Shown here: positions 12,425-24,254 of the stretch, piece by piece
Layout of the letters: the number at the start of each line of letters is the position of its first letter
Numbering within the stretch: the first letter of the stretch is position 1
NCBI GenBank assembly: GCA_003339415.1
Contig: PDHQ01000121.1
Location: 1 to 64,000, forward strand
Direction: 5' to 3'
Source of the DNA: Ophiocordyceps camponoti-saundersi (nom. inval.)
Taxonomy: Eukaryota; Ascomycota; Sordariomycetes; Hypocreales; Ophiocordycipitaceae
DNA: 64,000 nucleotides
Translations under genes and position numbers: made by a program
Notes under the pieces: model-generated
Database searches by the model: none
What the model saw: only the letters and a program-made list of their open reading frames with translations
Told to the model about the DNA's origin: nothing

Positions 12425-12932
12425 TATTAGTTAGGTATCTTTCCTAAGCCGAATAAGTAGCTAAAATCGTATTATAAACTTCTTATAATAAAGATACTAA
12501 TAAATTAAACTTAAATTACGTATACTATATTAACTTAAATAATAAGGTTTAGGTAACTTATTTAGATTATATAGCGTATAAGAATATTATATTTACCGTA
12601 CGATATACTCTAGCTAATAGAGTTATAAAAGATTAAATAATAACTTTACTTATAACTTATCTTTCTTTTAAAAAGTATAGAAAAATAAGTATATTATATA
12701 TACGTTCCCCCTCCTACTAATTACCTCCCTATCCTCCTCCTATATTAACTTCGTATATTATATTAATATTATATTAGTCTCGGATCGGTATTATCTTAAG
12801 TTTAACTCCTCTTTATACGTATCCCTAACCTCTTACTTTATTTATATAGAGATAGTTATCTCTACGACGCGTGCTACGTATATTTAACGCGTATTATATT
12901 CCTAAGTAGCTAGCGATATATATATTCTAATA
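12425..12932 (-). repeat. X2 5' LTR
   Basis: 508-bp LTR in reverse orientation, ending ctaata on the plus strand and followed by the duplication ccgaa. It keeps CpG-rich words such as acgcgtgctacg that are RIPed in other copies. Confidence 0.92.
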
Positions 12933-12937
12933 CCGAA

Positions 12938-13782
12938 AAACTAGCCTTTTTTAGTAAGTTATAAAGCTATTATATATAAGGGTAGCTAAAATATTAATAA
13001 AGCTATTATAACTTTTATTCTATATAATATAATATAGATTCTTACTTCGAGATATTAAAGAATAAATATCCCTATTTCCTAATAATAGAAACTATTATAT
13101 TATCGTATTATATAATAATATCCCTTATATTATCGTAGAAAGTACGAAAGCAGTTAGTATTTTTAAGATAGAAAAAAAATAAGGTAGAAATATCGAGAAT
13201 ATAGTAAAGGACTTTGCTAAGGGGGTTTTATATAATAATAATTCTAATTAGCTTAATAAGTTCTAAGAAGCTAAAATAAATCGTATTCTTAGTTAGGGTT
13301 TAGTTAATAGTTATATAAGGGTATTCCTAGATATAAGCTTCTACTTATAGTTTACCTATAGTTAAGATTTACGTAGCTCCTATATCTTAAAGCTTACCTT
13401 AGTACGTTATATAATATATATCGGAAAGGAGGAATTATTCTATAGAAACTACTAGGGCTTTTAGTTAGTAGATATTATCGCTAGTAAGGCGGTATATATA
13501 GGCCGCTATAGTAAAAAACGAAACCGCGTTTTCGCCGCTAATAATTTCTTTTTTAATATTAAAGTTTTCGTTATATAATTATAAAAACTAGGAATCTTAT
13601 TTATTAGAACCTTTATATAATAGGAGGAATACGCTAAATTTTTCCTTTATAAGGGGGTTTTAGCTAGTTTCTTTATAACTAGTAAGGTATTACTTACGTG
13701 CGCGTTAGATATCGTCTAACTTATAGTTCGTAAACTAATATCTTTCCTTTTTATATATAAAGTATCTTCGTATTATACGAGG
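12938..13782 (+). pseudogene. Unknown long frame W, part 3
   Basis: After removing X2 and one ccgaa copy, W continues in phase. It is well open from about 13134 to 13782, with TAA/TAG stops only. Removing the whole gypsy nest (13783-44532) and one gagg copy carries the phase on at 44537 without a shift. Function is unknown. Confidence 0.45.
13779..13782 (+). repeat. Target-site duplication of element 2 (gagg)
   Basis: gagg before the left end of element 2 is repeated at 44533-44536 after its right end, 30.7 kb away. This ties the two ends together as one insertion. Confidence 0.85.
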
Positions 13783-13826
13783 TAAAATTCCTCGATTAGT
13801 CTTAAATTATAGGATCAGATTAGATC
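13783..13826 (-). repeat. Element 2 3' LTR, outer fragment
   Basis: The first 44 bp of the reverse-oriented 198-bp LTR. The remaining 154 bp are at 24101-24254, beyond element 1. 44 plus 154 gives exactly the full LTR length. Confidence 0.93.
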
Positions 13827-14023
13827 TATTAGGCAGGCGTTAGAGGACAAGGCATAAGGGGACAAGGGATAGGAGGACAAGAAAAGGGAACTTAGAGGAA
13901 TTATTATTATTATTAGACTTACTATTAGACTAATATAAAAGGGATCACGATTACTAATACCCTAACGTATAACCCTATACGATCTAATCTAATCCTATAA
14001 TTTAAGACCGATAAGGGATTTTA
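13827..14023 (+). repeat. Element 1 5' LTR
   Basis: 197 bp, starting tattaggcagg and ending gggatttta. It has a 1-bp length difference from its partner near 14012. Its first 60 bp keep several CpA sites, unlike the 3' LTR. Confidence 0.95.
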
Positions 14024-14042
14024 TAATAATAAGACTAGGATT
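14024..14042 (+). other. Primer-binding site of element 1
   Basis: Directly follows the LTR and reads taataataagactagga, the RIPed form of the less mutated element 3 site (30327-30345). The undamaged form would start TGGTAAC, as expected for a site that pairs with a tRNA 3' end in ACCA. Confidence 0.5.
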
Positions 14043-14414
14043 TAGCGCGTTACTATACGAGCTATAGAATTAATATAACGGTATCGTTTAGTAACGATAG
14101 CTAAGTATTTAAGGATTTCGGCAGATTATTAAATTAGGAAGCGAAGCGAGTTTTAATTAGGTTAAGCGGGAGCTACCTAAAGTAAGTCTAGCTATAGCTA
14201 CCTATTATTACTAGAAGAGCGGCCCTATAATAAGTAAGGTAGGAAGGATTATATAAGCGAGAATAAGGGGGGAAAAAGGACGAGAGAATATAAGAAGACC
14301 CCGTAAGTGCGGATAATCTTCCCTTTTTTTTCCTTTCTTTATTATCGCCGAAGGTAGTTAAGATAAGAAAAACGTTAAGATAAGTAAGTAAAAAAGATTA
14401 GGGGCGTATAATCT

Positions 14415-17207
14415 TCCTAAATAGATTAACGTTAGAAATCTTTTAATTCGAAGAAATAAATATACCTAATAAAAAAAAACTTAGTTCCGCTAGATATTTA
14501 GTAATTATAAGTATTATAGGTAAAGGTAAATTATTAGAGTATACCTAAGAAGTGCCCTAAGGTAAAAGATTAAAAAATAATATCGGATATAAATATAGGT
14601 TTATTATAAAGTTTGCCTAGTTTATTAGAAAATTTACTATATCGTCTATTTTATCCCTTTCCCCTAGTAAGTTAGACTAGTCTAATAATCGTATACCTAG
14701 TACTAATATAAAGGAGTATTACTAAACTAAAGGGTAAGCGTTACGTTATAATAGCGTTAACTTTACTATTAGGGCTTAAGCTATTTACTAGATACCCGAA
14801 AGATATCTTAGCTAAAAGGTACCTTAATTAATATAATACTAATATAGCACTATTAGGTATCTAAGGAGAGACGTATAATATTATCGTTAGGGAGATCTTC
14901 TTTTCGGGTCTTCGTAGTAAGGCTACCGATTAGTATAATAAGTTAGATAACGAAGATCGCACCTAATCTAAGTTAATAACTTTATTTATAAATAAGTTTA
15001 AGGAGGTAAACTTAGTCGTAGAGAGTACCCTTATTATAGAGGCGTATAAGTTCGGTTATAAGAAAGGAGAATTACTAGCTAATTATACGAAACGAGCGGA
15101 GGTTCTTTATACCCGAGTAAAATTAGAAACTTAATAAATTTTACTTATTAACTTTTTAAATCGGATAACTAAAAACGCCGAGAAGGATAAATAGTATAAG
15201 TAGGCTATTATTAAGTATCTTTATATTAATAGTAAGTAGAAGTTATTAATAGTAACGGTAAGCCTAATATAGTCTAATATTTAACTTACTATATATAACT
15301 TACGGGATATAATATTTAAAAAAATTAAAAAAGATACCGATAAAGTGCTAGCTATAAAGATAGATCCGTAAAGAATAATAGCTAAGTAATAGGAGATAAT
15401 AACTAAGATAGCTAAATTAATAAAATAATCTAATATTATAGTAGTAAGTAAGTTAAGTAAATATTTATAGAATTTAGGAGGCTATCTTACTAGCGGATAT
15501 TCGAGTATATAAGGTATACTTAGATAAACTAGTACCTAAGTATAGAATTAGGGACGTCTATTATAGAATTCTTTAAATATATTATAGTAATAACCCTAAG
15601 CCCCTAAACTACCGGGCATAGGACTTAGATACTAACCTCCTAACCCGGATTTATAATAGTATTTTAAATATAGCGAATAAGGCTATATAAGCTATAATTA
15701 TCTATCTATAGCTCCGTTTAATAAAGAAGCGTTCTAATAGCGGAAAGCTTATTAGGAAACTTACGCGGAGGAGATAAAGGAATAGAGACGCTAGTAACTA
15801 TATTAAGGTACTAGCCTTAGACCGTTAATAAAGAATTTAACGGTTATTAGTTTAGATATAAGTATTTAATTACTAATAAGATATATAATTAGGATATTAC
15901 CGGTGCTACCTATAATAAAAAGTCTAAATAGAAAAGCTTTAGATCTTATTACGCCTAATATTAATTTTATATAAAGATAAACTTATACCGCCTAAAAACC
16001 TAATATTTAAACCTCTCGTTAGAAAGAAAAGACGGTGCTAACTTCTTAACTTATATAAGGCCGCGTAACTAAACCGCGCCTTAGAGTAGAATTTAACTTA
16101 GATAACTTAGATAAACTATAATAGGATAAATTAAAGTAGGAAATTCGTCGCCGATCGGTTATATTAAGTACGGAATTTAATAATAACGCTAGGGAAAGCC
16201 CGGCTCTAAGAGACGTACCGACTTTAACTATTCCTAGGCCTATCTTAAGACTAACTACTCGGTTACTACCCCTAAAAGTAGAAATTTAGACTTACCCTTA
16301 AGAGCCTAAGCTAGCTAAAAAACGATATAAGTTAGAGAAAATCTAAGCTATAGAAGAATATAATATTCCGCTATTTAAACTAAAAGATAAGTTAAAAAAT
16401 ACCCCGGTAATATTAAATATCTTTTAATTACTCTAAGTTATATTATCGATTCGTACGTAACTTAATAAACTAATATAATATCGGAAGAAAATTAAGTCCC
16501 CGAAAGGTAAGGAGGTTATTACGAATCTTATCTAACTATTTAAATCGTAAAACCCGCTAGCGGATATTCTATCTTATAATACGCTTAATTAGGTAATCTA
16601 AAGAGATATTATAGCGTTAGCTAAAGCTATCTTATTAATATTAGGGTATATTAAAAGCTATATTAAAAGTTATCGGTATACTATTATTATATTAAACGGA
16701 GGCTTTATAGTCGATCTAGTTAATAAGGCCTTTATAGCTAATAACGCCCTCCCCGTAATCTAGTTACCTTAACTAAATATAGTTAAAATAGCGAATAACG
16801 AACTCGCGATTATTAAGAGGGTTACTTACTTTTAGGTAATTATAGTAAAAATCTTAGCTAACGTAAAAATATATATACTAAGAGACTACGATAATTAGGA
16901 TATTCTATTAGGCCGCGTATAGCTAAGACGCGTTAAGGCCGTAGAATATTATATAAAGGAATAACTAAAGATTACTAGCTTAGAAAGTATTACTTAGATT
17001 ATTCCGATTTTCCTAGCACCTAATTTATTTAAGCTAGATAGGAAGATACTATAAGCCCCTAAATATCTAAAAGCGGTTACTAACGATAAAAATAAGATTA
17101 TATTTATCGAAGATAATAAGCTTATTTTAGAAAAGGTTAAGGATATTTTATCCGCTATTACTAAATAACTAGCCTCCTAGGTAAAGTAAGACTTTCTAAA
17201 AAACTAA
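14415..17207 (+). pseudogene. Element 1 gag-protease frame (ruined)
   Basis: Collinear with the element 3 gag-protease frame. The capsid-like part is about 14860-15640. The zinc knuckle is at 15660-15701 with CX2CX4HX4C spacing and all four ligand codons now Tyr. The protease motif is at about 16686-16710, with the catalytic Asp codon changed to Asn. The slippery heptamer at 17198-17204 and the TAA at 17205 end the frame. Many RIP-type stops. In the family, Gag packages RNA and the aspartic protease matures the polyprotein. The start is not determined. Confidence 0.75.
17198..17204 (+). promoter_or_regulatory. Slippery heptamer of element 1
   Basis: A AAA AAC in the gag-protease phase, at the position matching element 3. 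The downstream stem-loop is partly broken by C-to-T and G-to-A changes. Confidence 0.6.
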
Positions 17208-20200
17208 AAGCTGCCTCCTATAAGGGCTAGATAGCAGGGTAGCTAAAAATAGTATAGAAGAAGATAGATAAAGTATTATAGCCCTAAATCTAGCGAAAGC
17301 TAGTAATATCTATTAGTAAGTAGGTAAAAATAGTACTACTTAAGTTTATATAGAAGAAAATATATAAGGTAATAGGTCTTAAATAGACGGCGGAGAAACC
17401 GAAATCGATAAATAAACGGTTACTTAAGTATTTAAAATAGCTTAAAGGAGTAGAAGAATTACTAGAAATAGAATTAGCTAACCCGAAAGAAAATAAAATA
17501 GCTAGGAATAAGAGTAATATAGAAAAGGTAATCTATAACTATAATAAGCTAGATATAATAGACCTTCTAAAATATCCCTAATATTAGATAAACTAAGAGA
17601 AAATAAGTAATAAGGATAATACTAACTACGTATCGTATCTTAGATAGGTAAATATTATAATAATAAATACTTTAAAACCTATATCTTATAAAGGTATTAC
17701 CCCGAACTTAATCGTTTATCTTTTATTAGATACCCTAATTAAGGAAATCGACGCGTAGTTTAAATAAAGCCTTATTACGCTAAGAGATTACGTTAAGATA
17801 GAAAAATAGAGAGAGAGGGTTATAAGATTATATTTTACTTATAAGGATTACTTTATTTCTACTCTTAAGGAGATTTAACTTACCTAACTAATTACCTATC
17901 GAATTAAATTAAAGGAGGGAGTAATACTAGCTATATTTAAATAAATAAGGTATAGTAAGCTTAAACGGATCTTTACGGGTAAGGTATTCCTAATAATAGA
18001 AGAAGTAAATATTATTTAACTTATTAGTAATAATACGGAATAGGTAGCTAGAACTCTATTTATTAAGAAGTACCTATTAAACCCGGTAGCTTAGAAAATA
18101 GTTTACGATTACCGCGATATTAATAGGAATACGGTAAAACTAAGATATCTATATTATAACTTAAAGGTCGATTTAAACTAAGTATATATTAGATAACTAA
18201 TAGTTTTCTCTTAGCTAGATATGTTTAATAAATTCTAGTTAATCTTAATATAGCTAGAGGATATATATAAGATAGGCTTTACCGCCCCTAACGGTATATA
18301 GGAATATATTAATATACCGTAAGGACTAATAGGCGCCCCCTCTACGTATATAAAATACGGGGATATCGCGTTTAGTAGATTAGTATTAGCGGATAAGGTT
18401 AAATACTAAACGTTACTAGGTTTTACTATAAAGTACTTAATATTAATATTCGTTTATATTAACAATTATAACCTTAGTAGCGAAACCTTTAATAGATATT
18501 TCGATTTCCTTCGATATTAGTACTTCCTTAAAGTAATATAGGCGCTAATTAGTCTCGCGGGTAAGAAGACGAAGTTATTTAATAGTATAGCCGAATTAGT
18601 TAGGTTCGAATTAGAAGTAAGGCGATTTTATTTAAAAACTAAGTATCGGTAGAGATTTGCGTAGTTAGGAGATTATTTCTAATAATAACCCCCTTAATCT
18701 TAGGAAAAAGTTTAAATAATATTATAGCTAACCCCGTTCCTTCGTTATTTTATACTAAGGAGAGTAGATAGGGCTAGACTTATTAAAGAAGCGTTCTTTA
18801 AAAAGGTAAATAAGGTAACTCTATCGGGACGCTAATCTATATAACTAAAAGTATAATATCGGGATAAACCTATTTAAACGCTAAAGGTAGTAAAAGCTTT
18901 ATAATTCTTATACTAAGCTATTTAGAATAACGTAATATTCGGAGCATAGACGAATATATAATTTTACCTAGTAATAGATATATCTAATACTAAGACCGGG
19001 GCTATTCTCTATTAACTCGATAACTATCCTAACGGAATATTTATTAGAGACTCTAATTTCTAAGATATAAAAATTATTATATAGATATCGTTTCGGCTAA
19101 GTAATTTAGAACGGCGATACTCTATACTTAAAAAAGAAATATTAGCTATTATTTACGTAATTAAGGAATACTAATAAATAGTAGATATATCCCTATATCC
19201 CCTTAAGATCTATATAGATTATAAAGGTATTATTAACTTAATAACGAATATAGCGGAAACGTATAATAAAGTTATAAGGTAGATTAATATTCTTTAAGAA
19301 TAAGATATTAAATATATCTACCGCCCGAATATAATAAAGATTATTAGAATCGCGGATAGTATATCTAAGTTATATAATATTTTAAAAAGCGACGCTTTAG
19401 ATATAGAAAGCCGTATTATATTAGCGCTAAATATTATTAAGGCTACTTAACTCCTATTAGGTAAACTGCTAATAAGTAGAGAGGTATTTTACCTCTAAGC
19501 GGCTATATCCCCTTAGCTAGGAGACCCGTAGTATACGGAAATTATACTTTTTCTTATTAATAGAATATAAGTATTATTAAACGATAAATATCGCTATATC
19601 TAGAGGTTAGCTATTAGATATTAAGTCTAAAATAAAATCCTATATTATATCGAATCGAATAAATAGTAAGCTAAGTATTATCTATAGTCGAATATCTAGT
19701 TAAAGTTATAGAATACTTATAATATATTAGGCTATTTCTCTAAAAAAAAGACTTTAGCGAATTTAAGAGAAATCTTATAGTAGCTAACTTATCGATCGGA
19801 TATTACCTATTATTATATATCTTATATAATTTGCTAGCAAACCGTACTACGCTTACCTAAGTTAAAATATAGATAGATTACGATATATAAGCCGTAGGAA
19901 ATAATAGTAGTTAACTTCCTAAGACTTATTACGCCTATTAGTGCTCGTAGGTATTAATATATTCTAATAGCCGTAGATTATACGACGCGTTTCCTATTAA
20001 CTTAAGTATATAAAAATATAATTAGCCCGGAGGTAGTAGATATATAGTAATATTATTAGAGTTTAGTATTTAGCTAGCCTAAAGCTATTTACTTAGATAA
20101 CGGACGCTATTTCGCTAATACTATTATAGAAGATATAGCTAAGCGATATAGGGTTAAATAGAAGTTCGGCCTAGTCTTATATTTTTAAAATACTAAACTA

Positions 20201-20881
20201 GCGGAGAGGTATATCCGACTAGTAAAAGACTAATTATAAAAATAGAGTCTTAAGCGGTCCGGTATCTCCTTAGAAGCGTAGAATAAAGCGTTACCTTAGA
20301 TTATTAATATACTAAATTCTCGAAAAGTTAAAGTTTTAGGGGTAACTCTAGTAAAGGCTATATTAAGATTTAACCCCGTAATTATATATTAAAATAAAAA
20401 GATACTTAAAGTTAAATAATCTAACTTTAACTATTTTAACCGGGATAACTAGATAGTCCGCAATTTAGTATTAGCTATAGTAGAAGAAAAGGACGTAATC
20501 TAGGATATTTTAGCTAACTTTAATATAACTAAATATAATACTAAGCTATAATATACTCTATAAGTTAGTAACTTCGTATAGGAAAAGTAAGATAAGGTAA
20601 ATATATTATATAGGAAGTTCGTAACTATATAAGATAACCTATCTATTATTATTAAGGTTATCTTATCTATTACGTATCTAATCCGTAGCGTTATTAGACG
20701 CTAAGTTTTGCGAAAGCTTTATATAAACGATCTTAAACTATTTATACTATATAAGGCATATTTAATACCCCTACGGTAAGTAATATAGGATATAGCTACC
20801 CGATAAGGTTATAAGTTAGGCGAAGGAACGGATAAGCTTTAAGGTAAAGACCCTTACGCTCGTAGGAACTCGCTATTATAA
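17204..20881 (+). pseudogene. Element 1 reverse transcriptase-RNase H-integrase frame (ruined)
   Basis: In the -1 phase relative to gag. The reverse transcriptase core is about 18270-18700, with YINN in place of YxDD at 18449-18472. RNase H is about 18930-19420. Integrase is about 19750-20480. The frame ends at TAA 20879-20881, matching element 3. Order PR-RT-RH-IN is that of Ty3/gypsy. Dozens of TAA/TAG stops and lost catalytic residues leave no function. Confidence 0.85.
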
Positions 20882-23800
20882 GAAGTTAGGGGGGGAAACG
20901 TAGGGTTAAGTAGGAAAACTAAGAATAAGAAGGATAACTTACTATAGTAGATATTAAGTTACTATAGTAAGTGTTAATAGTAATTAATAGTAATTATTAA
21001 TAGCTATTAGCTAGCTAAAGAGTCGCTAACGGTCCGTTTGCTTATTCGCACGTTTACCCTACTTTATTTTCTATTCTCTCTTACCTTACTTTATTTTCTA
21101 TTCTCTCTACGTTTATTCTCTCTAAGTATACCTCGCATATACCTTTACTACTATATATCTCGCGTCTTCGTATACCGCACTATTACTATTTTCCTTTCCT
21201 TACTTATTAAATCTTTCTTAATTAGATTATCGTCGGGCACTATCGTTATCTTCTTTCTTATATACCTTATATTTATCTCCTTCTTCCCTACGCACGACTA
21301 ACTATTATATATTACTATTATTAACGCACGGTTATCTCCTTTTATATATACTTTTATTTCGTATATTATTACCGTTTTTTATTTAACTTACCTTTTATCG
21401 CACTATTTATCTCCTCCTACGTTTATCCTTACTTCGCGTATTATATTATTATCGTTTTCCTCTTATATTGCTATAGCTACTCGAGATAACTACCTAACTC
21501 TTAAAGATATAAACCTCTTAAAAAACGAGACGATTAATATTTAGTATTAGAAGATTTATACGGAATACGAAAGATATTAGGGTTTTTTCACCTAAACGAT
21601 AAAAATAAACTAAAAGGCGAAGGTTACTAAGAACCTTAAGATTACTATAACGACCGGAACTCCTTACGGTTACGTCCTAGCTAAATAGGCCGTAAAAAGA
21701 GACTAGCTATTATAATATATCGCTAAAGTAATATAAGAGGAAACCGCTTTAGTAACGGTATCCTAAAATATTTAAAAGTTCTAGACTACTAATAAGAATA
21801 TTATAGAAGATATCTTACCGTATAACTAGCCGATCCCGTAACCGGAGTTATAATAACTATATACTATAATATATTATTTTATAAATTATATAGTAAAGAA
21901 AGATAATAAAGGTAATCTTCCCCTTATATTAGAGATTATTACTAATATAAGGAAAATAAAAAAGGCTATCCTACCTAATATTATAAATTTATTTTCTATT
22001 ATTATATAGAAATTATAGGAGTAAATAATCCTTAGTATTAACTAAATAATATACGATAAGTTACTAGGTATAATAGACGCTAATATATTAAGGGCGGCTT
22101 TATTAAAGTTAGCTCTTAAAAGCTAAGGCTATTATAACTAAGATATTACTATTATTACTTATAGGTCTAAGGCGGGATTTTAAGATATAGAAAAAGTATC
22201 GAAATTCAACGTAAATTAGGTTATTCGCCGGGTATTAGGCTAGTAGGCCGATTAGCTTACGTTACCTTAATTATTAATAAAACTATCGAGCGAAATAGCT
22301 AATAACGAGGTAGAAGATTTATTAGATAGATATACTCTTATATTAATATTTAAAATTAGGAATAAGGATATAGTTAAACTTATAATTATAATAACTTCCT
22401 TAAAAGGGAATAAGGATATAGTTAAACTTATAATTATAATAACTCTTTTAAAAACGCCTTAAGGCCCTAAAACTATATTACTTATCCCTAGTTAGAAGAA
22501 TATAGGTTAAGGTTAGCTTAAATTACCGGAGTAAGCTCTAAAAGCGAGGTTAGTATAACTTATAGTTAGGATAAAGCTATAATTTTCTATTATAGAAATA
22601 TCGGCTATTACTAGCCCGAAGTAATCTTCTTTTTCTATTATATAGCTTTCGGTTAAAATATTAGCTATTATTAGCTTAAAGTATCTTTCGTCTTTTATTA
22701 TATAGCCCTTAGTTATTACTAACCTAAAATCTTCTATTATATAAGCCTTACTTACTATAAAGATACCGACTTCGACGCTTATATCCTTATTCCTAAAATC
22801 TTCTATCGTATAAGCCTTACCTATTATAAAGATACCGACTTTAACGCTTATATCCTTAAATATCCTTATAATAGTAGAAAAGATATATCTTACTTTAACG
22901 CTTATATTTACTATATCGCTATCTTCTATTACTTTAGCGGTTTATACGCTTTCGGCTACCCCTAAGATTTATAATACGCCCGCGCTAATTTAGGCACCTT
23001 TAGCTACCCCTATAATTTAGAACGTAACTATATCGATTTAGGTACCTAAAGATAAGGCTATCTCTAATATTACCTACGTTATAATTATAGGAGCTTTTAC
23101 TACCCTTTATTAGAAGGAAGCGTTCGAATTATTATTAGCTAAATAGTAAAGTCTAATAGCGCGGTAATTAGAGAAAAATAAGATATAGATAGTAGAATAA
23201 CGGTTTATTACGAGGAACTAAAAAAAGCGATAGGAAGCTAATTATAAGGCTTTTCTTAAATACTAATAAAAGGAATTTTAGCGAGTTATATAAGTAAAAC
23301 GATCGATTACGCTTACTAAAAGAGCTATTAAGTAGATAATAGCTATTAAAAATTTAAAAAGAATTATCTTACTTATTTATAATAAGCTAACCTATATTTT
23401 AAATAAATCCTCGATATAACTAAAGCGGCCCGTTTCTATAGATATTAAAAAATATAATATACGTCTAATAAAAAATATTATCGGAGCGGCGCTATAAGAG
23501 GTATTTTAATCTATAACGATAAACGATATTATCTAACCGCTACTAAATAAAGCTATTAAGATAACTTTACGCTAAGTTATTAAGGTAAACTTTAAGGATT
23601 TCGATTAACTTATATTATAACTTATATCGGACCTCCTTCTATAGCCGTCTAACTAAGGGTTAATATCCGATATATTATCGCCGTAACCTAAAAGGCCTAA
23701 TATAGCTAACTAGTCTAATAAAAGAACGATTAAAAAAGCGAGGCTATTAAGCTAAGGAAATTAGGAGACTAGCTCGAATAAAATCGGGGGGATACCCCTA

Positions 23801-23898
23801 AGATTAGATAATAATAGGCTATTTACGGAGGATTACGGTAGAGAGGTTTAGATAAAAAAGGTAGTCGTAAGCGACTATAATAAAGATACCCCCTACTT
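20882..23898 (+). pseudogene. Element 1 3' cassette: leader and extra frame (subtype A)
   Basis: Sequence between pol and the 3' LTR. A pyrimidine-rich leader (about 21030-21450) is followed by a long ruined frame that starts near 21480 and by position should end in the LTR near 23929. The encoded protein resembles that of element 3 only at the amino-acid level in its first part; nucleotides have diverged. The last 80 bp before the LTR agree again between the two. Function is unknown; no membrane or catalytic motif was recognised. Confidence 0.6.
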
Positions 23899-24096
23899 TA
23901 TTAGGTAGGCGTTAGAGGATAAGGTATAAGGGGATAAGGGATAGGAGGATAAGAAAAGGGAACTTAAAGGAATTATTATTATTATTAAACTTACTATTAA
24001 ACTAATATAAAAAGGATTATAACTACTAATACCCTAACGTATAACCTTATATAATCTAATCTAATCTTATAATTTAAAACCGATCGAGGGATTTTA
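23899..24096 (+). repeat. Element 1 3' LTR
   Basis: 198 bp, more RIPed than the 5' LTR (ggtaggcg in place of ggcaggcg, ggataagg in place of ggacaagg). It is followed by gatc. Confidence 0.95.
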
Positions 24097-24100
24097 GATC

Positions 24101-24254
24101 GTATAGGGTTATATATTAGGGTATTAGTAGTTATAATCCCTTTTATATTAGTCTAATAGTAAGTTTAATAATAATAATAATTCCTCTAAGTTCCCTTTTC
24201 CTCTCCCCCTATCCTTTATCCCCTTATACCTTATCCTCTAACGCTTGCTTAATA
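24101..24254 (-). repeat. Element 2 3' LTR, inner fragment
   Basis: 154 bp that complete the LTR begun at 13783-13826. It ends at aata (24254) and joins the element 2 interior. Confidence 0.93.

Larger units (their letters stand above)
9328..12932 (-). mobile_element. X2, non-autonomous LTR retrotransposon
   Basis: A 3605-bp family X element on the minus strand. LTRs are at 9328-9835 and 12425-12932 (508 bp each), with a 5-bp duplication ccgaa at 9323-9327 and 12933-12937. The interior (9836-12424) is the reverse complement of the X1 interior, including the microsatellite, guanine run and hairpin block. No pol motif was found. It is inserted in frame W, 956 bp from X1 and in opposite orientation. 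Confidence 0.9.
13827..24096 (+). mobile_element. Element 1, Ty3/gypsy retrotransposon
   Basis: A 10270-bp plus-strand element with LTRs at 13827-14023 and 23899-24096 and a 4-bp duplication gatc (13823-13826 and 24097-24100). It sits inside the 3' LTR of element 2. Order: LTR, primer site, gag-protease, reverse transcriptase-RNase H-integrase, 3' cassette, LTR. From gag to the end of pol it is collinear with element 3 at a constant offset of 16302 bp wherever checked. Heavily RIPed: YxDD is YINN (18449-18472), the protease catalytic Asp codon at 16695 reads Asn, and the zinc-knuckle Cys/His codons are Tyr. Confidence 0.95.

Noticed and set aside
21038..21301. 87-codon open frame on the plus strand
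   Set aside because: It lies in the pyrimidine-rich leader of the element 1 cassette and is made of Leu, Ser, Phe, Tyr and Ile from low-complexity sequence. The matching element 3 region does not conserve it.
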